Source of the DNA: Candidatus Paralactobacillus gallistercoris
GTDB taxonomy: Bacteria > Bacillota > Bacilli > Lactobacillales > Lactobacillaceae
Length of the DNA: 36,143 bases
Assembly (NCBI GenBank): GCA_018883675.1
Contig: JAHLFS010000058.1
Coordinates: forward strand, 1-36,143
Direction of reading: 5' to 3'
The notes beneath the pieces were generated by a model. It made no database searches. It had not been told where the DNA came from and saw nothing but the letters and a program-made list of their open reading frames with translations. The position numbers and the translations under genes are program-made. Each line of letters begins with the position of its first letter. Position 1 is the first letter of the stretch. Positions 28,003 to 36,143 of the stretch are shown here, piece by piece.

Positions 28003-28778
28003 TTGATTTACACTCACATATTTTGCCCGGTGTTGATGATGGTTCGCCTGATATGGAGCATTCATTAGCGTTAGCCCAAGTGGCAGTTGATAACGGCATT
28101 ACGCATACTTTATTAACACCGCACCATATGGATGGCAAGTATACCAATCATAAGGTCGATGTGATTCGCAAAACCCAACTTTTTCAAGCCGAATTAACGC
28201 GCCATAATATCCCGTTAACGGTGTTTCCGTGTCAGGAAGTTCACTTGACGGGTGATCTAATTCAAGCCATTGATGCGGATGATATCTTGTTTGCTGACGA
28301 AGGCAATCATTATTTGATGTTAGAATTACCGCATTCGCACGTGCCGACTTATTTTATGGATGATATTTTGCCAGAATTAGAAGCGCGGCGGATTGTGCCA
28401 GTTATTGTTCATCCTGAACGTAATCAAGGCATTCAAGCCAACCCGGATTTATTGTATGAATTGGTTGAAAACGGGTGCTTAACCCAGTTAACTGCCAGCA
28501 GTTATCTTGATATTTTTGGCAAACATGTTACGGAATTAACACAACAAATTATTGATGCCGGTTTAGGTGCGGTTTTTTCATCAGATGCGCATAATTTAAA
28601 AGGACGTAATTTCCGCATGCAAGCGGCTTTTGATAAATTAACACAGCAAAATGGCTTAGCCAAAACCCAATGGATGCAAGCTAATGCGAAGCACATTATT
28701 AATGGCGAAGAAGTTACGTTGACTAACTTTACTAAAGTTGGGGCAAAGAAGAAAAAGAAGCACTTTTGGTTCTTCTAA
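27999..28778 (+). CDS. CpsB/YwqE-type PHP-domain tyrosine-protein phosphatase
   Basis: [56 protein letters not shown]; ATGA overlap with the kinase. Confidence 0.94.
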   Translation: [259 protein letters not shown]

Positions 28779-28807
28779 ATTTTATGAAAAAAGAAAGGTA
28801 GTTACAT

Positions 28808-29746
28808 ATGAGTAAAGTTTTGATTACCGGTGGTGCGGGTTTTATTGGTTCTAATTTAGCCGATCGTTTAATTAAGGATAACGATCAAATCGTAATTGTC
28901 GATGATTTTTCGATGGGCTTACGGGAAAATATTCCTGACTCCCAATTAATTACGACTTATCAAGCGAATATTACTGATAAAGTGTTTATGAAAGACTTAT
29001 TACTAAGTGAACACTTTGATTACATTTATATGTTTGCGGGCATTGCGAGTGTGGCTGATTCAGTTGAACGACCGTATGAAACGCACCAAACTAATCAAGA
29101 AGCTAATGTTTACTTATTAGAAGTGCTTCGTAAGTATCATTTACCAGTGAAAAAAGTATTATTTGCGTCATCAGCAGCCGTTTATGGCAATGATCCGCAC
29201 TTACCAAAACTGGAAACAAGTACGATTGATCCATTAACACCGTATGCGATTGATAAATTTGCGACGGAACGTTATTTGATGGATTACGGGCGCTTGTACA
29301 ATATTCCGACCGTGGCTACCCGTTTCTTTAATATTTATGGACCTAAACAAAACCCATCTTCACCATATTCAGGAGTATTATCAATTATTAGTGATTGCAT
29401 CAAGCAAGGTAAAACTTTTAATTTGTATGGCGATGGGCAACAAGTGCGTGATTTTGTTTATATTGATGACGTTATTGACGCATTGCTTTTATTAACCAAA
29501 GAATCCGATATTAATCATGAAGTATTTAATGTTGCTGCTGGCGTAGGAACTACTTTGAACGACGTTATTCGGGCTTATGAACATGCCGCTGGTAAAAACT
29601 TAGCCGTTAATTATTTACCAGAACGGGTGGGTGATATTAAATACTCATATGCCGACATTACTAAATTACGGCAGTTAGGCTTTAAGCCAAAATACAATAT
29701 TGAATCAGGTATTGCTAAATACTGGCAATATATTAATCAAAAATAA
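28808..29746 (+). CDS. NAD-dependent epimerase/dehydratase (nucleotide-sugar SDR)
   Basis: VLITGGAGFIGSNLADRL, SSAAVYG, PYAIDKFATERY (YxxxK), RFFNIYGPKQNPSSPYSGVLS. Confidence 0.92.
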   Translation: MSKVLITGGAGFIGSNLADRLIKDNDQIVIVDDFSMGLRENIPDSQLITTYQANITDKVFMKDLLLSEHFDYIYMFAGIASVADSVERPYETHQTNQEANVYLLEVLRKYHLPVKKVLFASSAAVYGNDPHLPKLETSTIDPLTPYAIDKFATERYLMDYGRLYNIPTVATRFFNIYGPKQNPSSPYSGVLSIISDCIKQGKTFNLYGDGQQVRDFVYIDDVIDALLLLTKESDINHEVFNVAAGVGTTLNDVIRAYEHAAGKNLAVNYLPERVGDIKYSYADITKLRQLGFKPKYNIESGIAKYWQYINQK

Positions 29747-29761
29747 TAGAAGGCAATTATT

Positions 29762-30406
29762 TTGAAGAAACAAACCAAGGACATTAAATATTCTTTTGAA
29801 CAAAAATTAACGCACCCATTAACCAGTGATTATCTACCGTTAAAACGGGTGCTTGACGTTATTGCCGCAAGTGGGTTATTTACCATTACGTCGCCAGTTA
29901 TCTTGTTATTTGCATTATTAATTCGTTTAGAAACGCCCGGCAGTCCGGTTTATCGGCAAGAACGGGTAGGTTTAATGGGCAAGCGGTTCGTTATTGCCAA
30001 GTTGCGTTCCATGTATAACGATGCTGAAAAGCATAGTGGAGCCGTGTGGGCAGCGAAGAACGATGCACGGGTAACTAAAGTTGGTAAATTTATTCGAAAA
30101 ACCCGGATTGATGAATTACCACAACTACTGAATGTAATTAAAGGAGAAATGAGCATGATTGGTCCGCGTCCAGAACGGCCTAACCTTACGGAACAATTTA
30201 GCCATGATGTACCTGGTTTTGAACAACGTTTGGTGGTTAAACCCGGTTTAAGTGGTTATGCCCAGGTTCATGGTGGTTATGACGTAACTCCTGCCGAAAA
30301 ATACCAAATGGATCAACACTATATTGAAAACTTTGGTTTCTGGGAAGATTTTAAGATTGTTTTTGAAACCATTCGGGTAGTGTTAACAGGGGATGGCGCA
30401 CGTTAA
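29762..30406 (+). CDS. Sugar transferase, undecaprenyl-phosphate priming glycosyltransferase (TTG start)
   Basis: KRVLDVIAASGLFTITSPVILL, PVYRQERVGLMGKRFVIAKLRSM, KTRIDELPQLLNVIKGEMSMIGPRPERP. Confidence 0.95.
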   Translation: MKKQTKDIKYSFEQKLTHPLTSDYLPLKRVLDVIAASGLFTITSPVILLFALLIRLETPGSPVYRQERVGLMGKRFVIAKLRSMYNDAEKHSGAVWAAKNDARVTKVGKFIRKTRIDELPQLLNVIKGEMSMIGPRPERPNLTEQFSHDVPGFEQRLVVKPGLSGYAQVHGGYDVTPAEKYQMDQHYIENFGFWEDFKIVFETIRVVLTGDGAR

Positions 30407-31221
30407 TGGAAAAAGTATCGGTTTTAATGTCCGTTTATCGCAATGAAAAAGCACCTTACTTGCGTAAGGCAATTCAAAGTATGTTGACGCAAACAGTTAT
30501 GCCAGCTGAAATTGTTATCGTGGCAGATGGACCGTTAACATCTGCTTTGGAAAAAGTACTGCAAGATTACCAATGTCAATATCCTGATATTTTTAGTATT
30601 TATTATTTAGCGCAAAATCATGGCTTAGCTTATGCGTTAGCGTATGGTTTACAACGGTGTAAGTGTAATTTAGTTGCGCGGATGGATACGGATGATATTG
30701 CCGTTCCGCAACGGTTAGCTTGGTCTTTACAAGCAATGGCTGCGCATCATTATGATATTTATGGCGGACAAACGGCTGAATTTGATGGCAATGAAAATAA
30801 TATTATTGCTCATCGAACGGTGCCACTTAAACAAGCTGACATTATGCGTTTTGCTCATCGTCGTAATCCAATGAATCACATGAGTGTCATGTATCGGCGC
30901 GATAAGATTCTTAAAATTGGCAATTATCGCTCCTTTAATGGCTTTGAAGATTATGATTTATGGGTGCGTGCCTTGCAAGCGGGTTATCAATTTGGTAATG
31001 ATAACCGCGTTTTTGTATATGTGCGGGCCGGTAAAGAGATGATGGCGCGTCGAGGTGGTCTTGATTATTTAAAACGGAATATCAAGATGCGTTTTCTTTT
31101 TTATAAAGAACATTTCTATGACTGGCAAGACTTATTGATAACTACTTTAGGTATTAGTGTTACTAATCTGATGCCTGAAAAATTACGCTACTTGATTTAC
31201 TACAAGTTGTTGCGTAAATAG
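30406..31221 (+). CDS. Glycosyltransferase family 2
   Basis: VSVLMSVYRNEKAPYLRKAIQSMLTQTVMPAEIVIVADGP, ARMDTDDIAVPQRL; TAATG overlap with the upstream gene. Confidence 0.92.
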   Translation: MEKVSVLMSVYRNEKAPYLRKAIQSMLTQTVMPAEIVIVADGPLTSALEKVLQDYQCQYPDIFSIYYLAQNHGLAYALAYGLQRCKCNLVARMDTDDIAVPQRLAWSLQAMAAHHYDIYGGQTAEFDGNENNIIAHRTVPLKQADIMRFAHRRNPMNHMSVMYRRDKILKIGNYRSFNGFEDYDLWVRALQAGYQFGNDNRVFVYVRAGKEMMARRGGLDYLKRNIKMRFLFYKEHFYDWQDLLITTLGISVTNLMPEKLRYLIYYKLLRK

Positions 31222-31246
31222 GAACATGTAATGGAGAGATGAAACC

Positions 31247-32296
31247 ATGAGCCTGTTTATTACTTTATTTATTATTTTAGCTTGTTTATCATTAATTGAT
31301 TTTTTATCAGAACATAACTACGGTTTATTTATTTCAACAGTTATTCTCGCGGTTATTGCTGGTGTTCGTTATAATGTCGGTTATGATTATGGCACTTATT
31401 ATCAATTTTATTTAACTGGCAATCACAGTTTTGAAAAAGGCTATGTCTTGTTAAATAATCTGGCTCATTATTTTCATCTTAGTTTCTTTACATTTGAATT
31501 ACTTTTTTCGTTACTAACGATGGGTTTATTGTTTATTTTCCTGAGAAAATATGTAAGACCTGGTTTAGGTAACTTGTGCTTATTGTATTATTTTGCGCGC
31601 TTCTATTGGGTACGTGATTTAGGGCAGATTAGATCTTCATTGGCAGCTGTTATTTGTTTATTTGCCATTAAATATATTAGTGAAAAACGTTTACTGCCAT
31701 TTTTAATAATTACTTGTATTGCCGAAAGCATTCATAAAGGTTCGTTTATTATTATTGCTGCTTATTTAATGGCTAATTACTTTAATAAACATATTAATTA
31801 TTTCAAAACCATTACGTATTTATTACTAGCTTACATGGTGGGACTATTTTTGAAAGCTTCGCCTGCATTAGTAAGTAAACTTACTAATGGTAGTGCTTAT
31901 GTTACAGCTTCTGTTTATACCGAAAATTCATCGGCTAGTATTATCACTTTAATAATTCAAATCATTGTTATCTTGCTATATGTTTGGATTAGAATGCGTC
32001 AAGGTAAGCAACATAGTAAGTTTATGGATGCAGTTGCTAATGTTTATTTAACAGGAACATTAATTGCTTTAACGCTTATTGGTTATAAAACATTAGGCTA
32101 TCGTTTAGATACTTTATTAAACACCACTGAAATATTAATGGTACCGTATATTATTGATAAGTTCTTCAGTAATAAAATTATTGTTGTGCTTATTAACATT
32201 GCTGCAAGTGCTATTGTTTTATATATGATTATGTTTTCAGATAATTCTTATTTGAACTTTATTCCGTTTACTACGGTATTTACACCAATTAAATAA
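31247..32296 (+). CDS. EpsG-family protein, probable EPS repeat-unit polymerase
   Basis: Polytopic membrane protein, AGVRYNVGYDYGTYYQFY near the N-terminus, typical of EpsG proteins. Confidence 0.82.
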   Translation: MSLFITLFIILACLSLIDFLSEHNYGLFISTVILAVIAGVRYNVGYDYGTYYQFYLTGNHSFEKGYVLLNNLAHYFHLSFFTFELLFSLLTMGLLFIFLRKYVRPGLGNLCLLYYFARFYWVRDLGQIRSSLAAVICLFAIKYISEKRLLPFLIITCIAESIHKGSFIIIAAYLMANYFNKHINYFKTITYLLLAYMVGLFLKASPALVSKLTNGSAYVTASVYTENSSASIITLIIQIIVILLYVWIRMRQGKQHSKFMDAVANVYLTGTLIALTLIGYKTLGYRLDTLLNTTEILMVPYIIDKFFSNKIIVVLINIAASAIVLYMIMFSDNSYLNFIPFTTVFTPIK

Positions 32297-32311
32297 TTAA
32301 GGGGAACAGGA

Positions 32312-33229
32312 ATGCTATCGTATACAACCGTTATTGTGACTTTTAATCGAAAAAAGGCGATTCGTAATGCTTTATTAAAGCAATTTAAACAAACTTATCC
32401 AGCACAGAAAATTATTGTTGTTGATAATGCTTCAACCGATGGTACGTATGAATATATTGAAGATATTATTAATGATAATCAGGATAAGGTACGCTACTTA
32501 AAATTAAAAGAAAATTTAGGTGGTTCTGGCGGTTTTTATTATGGTATGAAAGCGGCATTGCAAGAAAATACTGATTTAATTGCTATTTCAGATGATGATG
32601 CTTCATATGATAAGGATTATTTTGAAAAAATTATTCATGTTGCTGAACAAAAACCTAAGACAATGGCCTTTTGTGGAGCAATGTATCGGAATGATAAATT
32701 AGAACCAATGACTGCTAAGTTTTTAGTTAACGAAAATACACTGCGTTTTCGTCCAGCAACTGCAAATGATTATCATCATGGTAATTTTTATGTTGATGTT
32801 TGGTCATTTGTTGGTCCTGTTTTTCGTACTAAGATGATTCAAGAAATTGGCTTACCGCTTAAAGATTTCTTTATCTGGTTTGATGATTCGGAATATTCAA
32901 TTCGCATGCACAACCATGGTTATCGTTATTGTGTTGTTCCTGATGCCAAAATTCATTTATATACTGATGCGCAATTAGCAGTTGCGCCACTTTGGAAAAA
33001 GTATTATGGTTTCAGAAATGAAATTTATTCAATAAATAAATATGGTAAGGGTCTTAGCGCTAAATTATATCCATATTTTATGTTAATTAAAAAGTATGGG
33101 GCCGTTATTTTACGAAAAAATGAGTATCAAGGTATTCGAACTAAAGCATTTAAAATTTTTGCCAAGGCATTTATTGATGGTGAACGTGGTAAATTAGGTA
33201 AGACTATCGATCCTATTAAGAGTAAGTAA
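32312..33229 (+). CDS. Glycosyltransferase family 2
   Basis: TVIVTFNRKKAIRNALLKQFKQTYPAQKIIVVDNASTDGTYEYI, NLGGSGGFYYGMK, SDDDASYDKDYFE; GlfT2-like. Confidence 0.9.
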   Translation: MLSYTTVIVTFNRKKAIRNALLKQFKQTYPAQKIIVVDNASTDGTYEYIEDIINDNQDKVRYLKLKENLGGSGGFYYGMKAALQENTDLIAISDDDASYDKDYFEKIIHVAEQKPKTMAFCGAMYRNDKLEPMTAKFLVNENTLRFRPATANDYHHGNFYVDVWSFVGPVFRTKMIQEIGLPLKDFFIWFDDSEYSIRMHNHGYRYCVVPDAKIHLYTDAQLAVAPLWKKYYGFRNEIYSINKYGKGLSAKLYPYFMLIKKYGAVILRKNEYQGIRTKAFKIFAKAFIDGERGKLGKTIDPIKSK

Positions 33230-33230
33230 T

Positions 33231-34301
33231 ATGAAAATCTGTTATATTATCACCACTACTACGAATTGTGGTCCAGTTAATGTTTTATATAATTTATTAG
33301 TAAATTATCATCAACTTAATAGTTTTGAACCAATTATCATAACATTGAAACCAGATGATGCTAATAAATCGCGACGTCAAGATTTTGAAGCATTAGGCAT
33401 TAAAGTATATGAATTTAAAAAAGGAATTCATGAAAAACAAGATATTTTTAAATTCATTGTTCAAAATAACTTTGATGTTATTCATTCGCATGGTTTAATT
33501 CCTGACATAATTAATAGTTATGTCCAGAAGAAAGAAGATAAACCACGCTTTCATATTACCACCTTGCATAATTATCCTTTTGAGGATTATCCGCAACGTA
33601 AGGGTAAATTATTAGGTAATGCGATGGCTTATTTGCATTTACGTGCTATTAAAACCTTATATAAGGTAGCTTGTTCTAAGGCAATTGCTCAACGTTTTGC
33701 CATGATTGGCGTTAAAACGGATGTTATTCAAAACGGGATTATCTTTAGTAATAATTTTGTAGGTAAATCACAAATATCATCAAACCATCCTATTTTTCTT
33801 TATCTTGGACGTATTCATGCTCGCAAGAATGTGCTATTTTTAGTTAATTATTTTAAAAAGCATCCTGATTATGAATTTTGGATTGTTGGTGATGGTGCTG
33901 AATATGAAAACATTAAACATGCAGCATCGGATGCTAATAATATCAAGGTTCTTGGTAAAACCAATCATCCTAACGACATGTATCAGAAAGCCGATTACTA
34001 TATTTCTGCATCTAAATCAGAAGGATTACCCTTATCAGTTTTAGAAGCATTATCATTTGGTTTGCCATGTATATTATCTGACATTGCTCCGCATGCGGAA
34101 ATCATTACTAATGATAAATTAGGCGAATTATTTATTAATAATGATGAAACTAGTTTAAATCAAGCGATTACCAAAGTACTAACTACTAAGTATGATGGTA
34201 AGCAGATTTATGAGATGACTAAGGATAAATTTAGTTCGGATACTATGATGAATAAATATTATTTATTATATGAAAATAAAATACTTAGGAGAAAAGCATA
34301 A
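33231..34301 (+). CDS. Glycosyltransferase family 4
   Basis: GPVNVLYNLLVNYH, FLYLGRIHARKNVLFLVNYF, ISASKSEGLPLSVLEALSFGLPCILSDIAPHAEII. Confidence 0.92.
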   Translation: MKICYIITTTTNCGPVNVLYNLLVNYHQLNSFEPIIITLKPDDANKSRRQDFEALGIKVYEFKKGIHEKQDIFKFIVQNNFDVIHSHGLIPDIINSYVQKKEDKPRFHITTLHNYPFEDYPQRKGKLLGNAMAYLHLRAIKTLYKVACSKAIAQRFAMIGVKTDVIQNGIIFSNNFVGKSQISSNHPIFLYLGRIHARKNVLFLVNYFKKHPDYEFWIVGDGAEYENIKHAASDANNIKVLGKTNHPNDMYQKADYYISASKSEGLPLSVLEALSFGLPCILSDIAPHAEIITNDKLGELFINNDETSLNQAITKVLTTKYDGKQIYEMTKDKFSSDTMMNKYYLLYENKILRRKA

Positions 34302-35231
34302 TGAGTTTTGTAAAAAAAGTTGCTCAATCAATTTTAAATTTTGAACAATATTCAAAACCGATTTCTAAGAAAAAATATTTTTTAAATAATTCTAAAAATC
34401 AAAAGACATTATTAATTGTTTTAGCAGGGTATAAAACGGAGCTTTGGGACAATGTATTTGGACGTTTAGAAAAATATAGTCCTGATAATATTGATATTTG
34501 TTTGGTTTCAAGTGGTGTATATAAGGAACATTTAAATGATCTTGCTAAGAAAAATAAATGGTCATATTTAAGCATTAAAAGAAATAACATTAATTTAGCA
34601 CAAAATACAGCCATTTCATTGTTTCCACATGCTCAAAACATTATGAAAATGGATGAAGATATTTTTGTAACTGAAAATACTATTCAAAATTTGATTGATG
34701 ATTTCGAAAAAATAAAAAAAGAATCTCGTTATGATGTAGGTACTATTTCTCCACTCATTAATTTAAATGGTTACTCATATCTTCGTTTATTAGAATTGTT
34801 CGATAAAGTAGATGTTTATGAAAAATTATTTGGTAGAGCAAAGTTTGGCGGAAAGGATAAACCTATTGAAAATTCTGTCGAAGTGGCGCGATTTATGTGG
34901 GGGGTACGACAACTATCTGCCAAGTATTGATGAAATGAATAAGAAGTTGTCGGCTAATAAAGATATCAGTTATACTTTGTGTCCGATTCGTCTAACTATT
35001 GGTTTATTTATGATGTCTCGTGATTTTTGGAAAGAAATGAAGATGTATAAAGTAAGACGTTTTTTGAATGATTTTGGTAAAGACGAACGTCAAATTAATG
35101 TGGAATCTATTTTAAATTCCAAGGCAATGGTTATTGATGAACGATGTGTAGTTGGACATTTTTCATTTCATTATCAGAATGATGAAATGGTTAAAATGTA
35201 TCGTCAACATCCAGAATATTTTAAAATGTAA
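34301..35231 (+). pseudogene. Glycosyltransferase-like EPS protein, interrupted by a +1 shift in a G6 tract (ORFs 34301..34930 and 34812..35231)
   Basis: Frame 1 ...VEVARFMWG|VRQLSAKY* and frame 2 ...|GYDNYLPSIDEMNKKLSANKDISYTLCPIRL.... Deleting one G from 34899-34904 fuses them into a 310-codon ORF; MDEDIF resembles a DxD-type motif. Confidence 0.82.
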
Positions 35232-35242
35232 GGCTTTAAATT

Positions 35243-36064
35243 ATGATTATTTCACATGATCAACTAAAAAAGTTACAACAAGTTGAATTACAAGCTTTAA
35301 TTAAATTCGATCAAATATGTCGTAAATATGATATTCCTTATACTTTATTTGGTGGTACTTTAATTGGAGCAGTTCGCCATCATGGCTTTATTCCGTGGGA
35401 TGATGATGTTGATGTATTATTAACACGGCAAAATTTTGAAAAATTACGTCGTATTCCCGCTCAAGAATGGGGCGATGATTACTTTTATCAATCGCATTAT
35501 ACCGATCATAATTACCGTTATTCTTATGATAAGTTACGCGTTAATCATACTTATTTTGGTGAAGAAGCATTAATTGGCACTGGTATTAAAAATAACGGTG
35601 TTTTTGTTGATATTTTTCCTGCTGATAAAGTTTCTAAAGATTATCGTTATCAACTACAAGTGATTGAATTTATGATATGTCGGTTATTATTTATGGCTAA
35701 ATACATTAATATTAATTATCGACATGGTTTTGAAAAAAAAGTCGCTCAGCTTATTCGAGTGCTTTTTAAAGGGATTAGTTTGGATAAGTTTTATCAATTT
35801 AACGAAAAGCTAATTCAAAAATATGATAATAGTAATTTTAAGTATTATTGTTCCTTTGATAGTTTCAATATAAAAAATGAAGTTTATCCTGAAAAATTTT
35901 TAACGGAATTAGAATATACTGATTTTGAAGGACATCAATTTTTAATTTCTAAGCATTACGATGCTATGCTTAAAGAAGGTTATGGTAATTATATGCAATT
36001 ACCACCTAAAGAAAAGCAAGTAAATAAGCATGAAGTTACAGCATTAAAATTGACAAAAGATTAA
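35243..36064 (+). CDS. LicD-family protein
   Basis: LFGGTLIGAVRHHGFIPWDDDVDVLLTRQNFEKL (LicD nucleotidyltransferase-like motif), NGVFVDIFPADKV. Confidence 0.92.
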   Translation: MIISHDQLKKLQQVELQALIKFDQICRKYDIPYTLFGGTLIGAVRHHGFIPWDDDVDVLLTRQNFEKLRRIPAQEWGDDYFYQSHYTDHNYRYSYDKLRVNHTYFGEEALIGTGIKNNGVFVDIFPADKVSKDYRYQLQVIEFMICRLLFMAKYININYRHGFEKKVAQLIRVLFKGISLDKFYQFNEKLIQKYDNSNFKYYCSFDSFNIKNEVYPEKFLTELEYTDFEGHQFLISKHYDAMLKEGYGNYMQLPPKEKQVNKHEVTALKLTKD

Positions 36065-36068
36065 AATT

Positions 36069-36092
36069 AAAGTGCCTAGTAGGCACTTTTTT
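36069..36092. terminator. Terminator-like hairpin inside the EPS cluster
   Basis: aaagtgcct-agt-aggcactttttt. Confidence 0.7.
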
Positions 36093-36110
36093 GTTATTGA
36101 GGTGAATTAT

Positions 36111-36143
36111 ATGAAAGTTAGTGTAATTGTAGCTGCATATAAT
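36111..36143 (+). CDS. Start of a further glycosyltransferase family 2 protein, cut by the right edge
   Basis: GAGGTG-N6-ATG; MKVSVIVAAYN is a typical GT2 N-terminus; only 11 codons visible. Confidence 0.6.
   Translation, partial: MKVSVIVAAYN

Noticed and set aside
27838-28147. Overlapping minus-strand ORFs opposite the BY-kinase end (TTVVATVITT-like repeats)
   Set aside because: Mirror image of the GGYY repeat on the opposite strand, with no ribosome-binding site or family resemblance.
1-36143. CRISPR arrays, IS elements, integrases, prophage or toxin-antitoxin modules
   Set aside because: None seen: no regularly spaced repeats of 25-40 bp, no transposase/integrase-like ORF in the track, and the tRNA genes show no adjacent attachment-site duplication that I could spot.

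Overview
This looks like a chromosomal segment from a low-GC Lactobacillaceae-type Firmicute, judged from gene content and protein style; genus not determined. In order it carries: (a) the 3' part of a repeat-bearing peptidoglycan amidohydrolase, cut by the left edge; (b) clpP with a clear CtsR operator, tRNA-Arg(CCG), and whiA-yvcK without an adjacent rapZ; (c) a minus-strand alpha/beta hydrolase, GreA-type factor and tyrosine phosphatase cluster; (d) prs, murE, an Asp/Glu racemase, a frameshift-split GntR/UTRA regulator, nagA, galM and pepF; (e) an SH3/NlpC-P60 hydrolase, a TetR regulator, a metallophosphoesterase, tRNA-Tyr(GTA) and an EamA transporter; (f) a glutaminase flanked by two GadC-type antiporters; (g) the str operon rpsL-rpsG-fusA; (h) a Wzy-type exopolysaccharide (EPS) cluster running off the right edge. 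I saw no CRISPR array, transposase or phage module. No wholly new system is evident. The best leads are two single-base frame breaks (a G6 tract in an EPS gene, and the GntR regulator), the dual-antiporter glutaminase locus with spaced direct repeats in its promoter region, a wobble-consistent hairpin between rpsG and fusA, and unusual C-terminal tails on Wzz, the BY-kinase and one GadC paralog.
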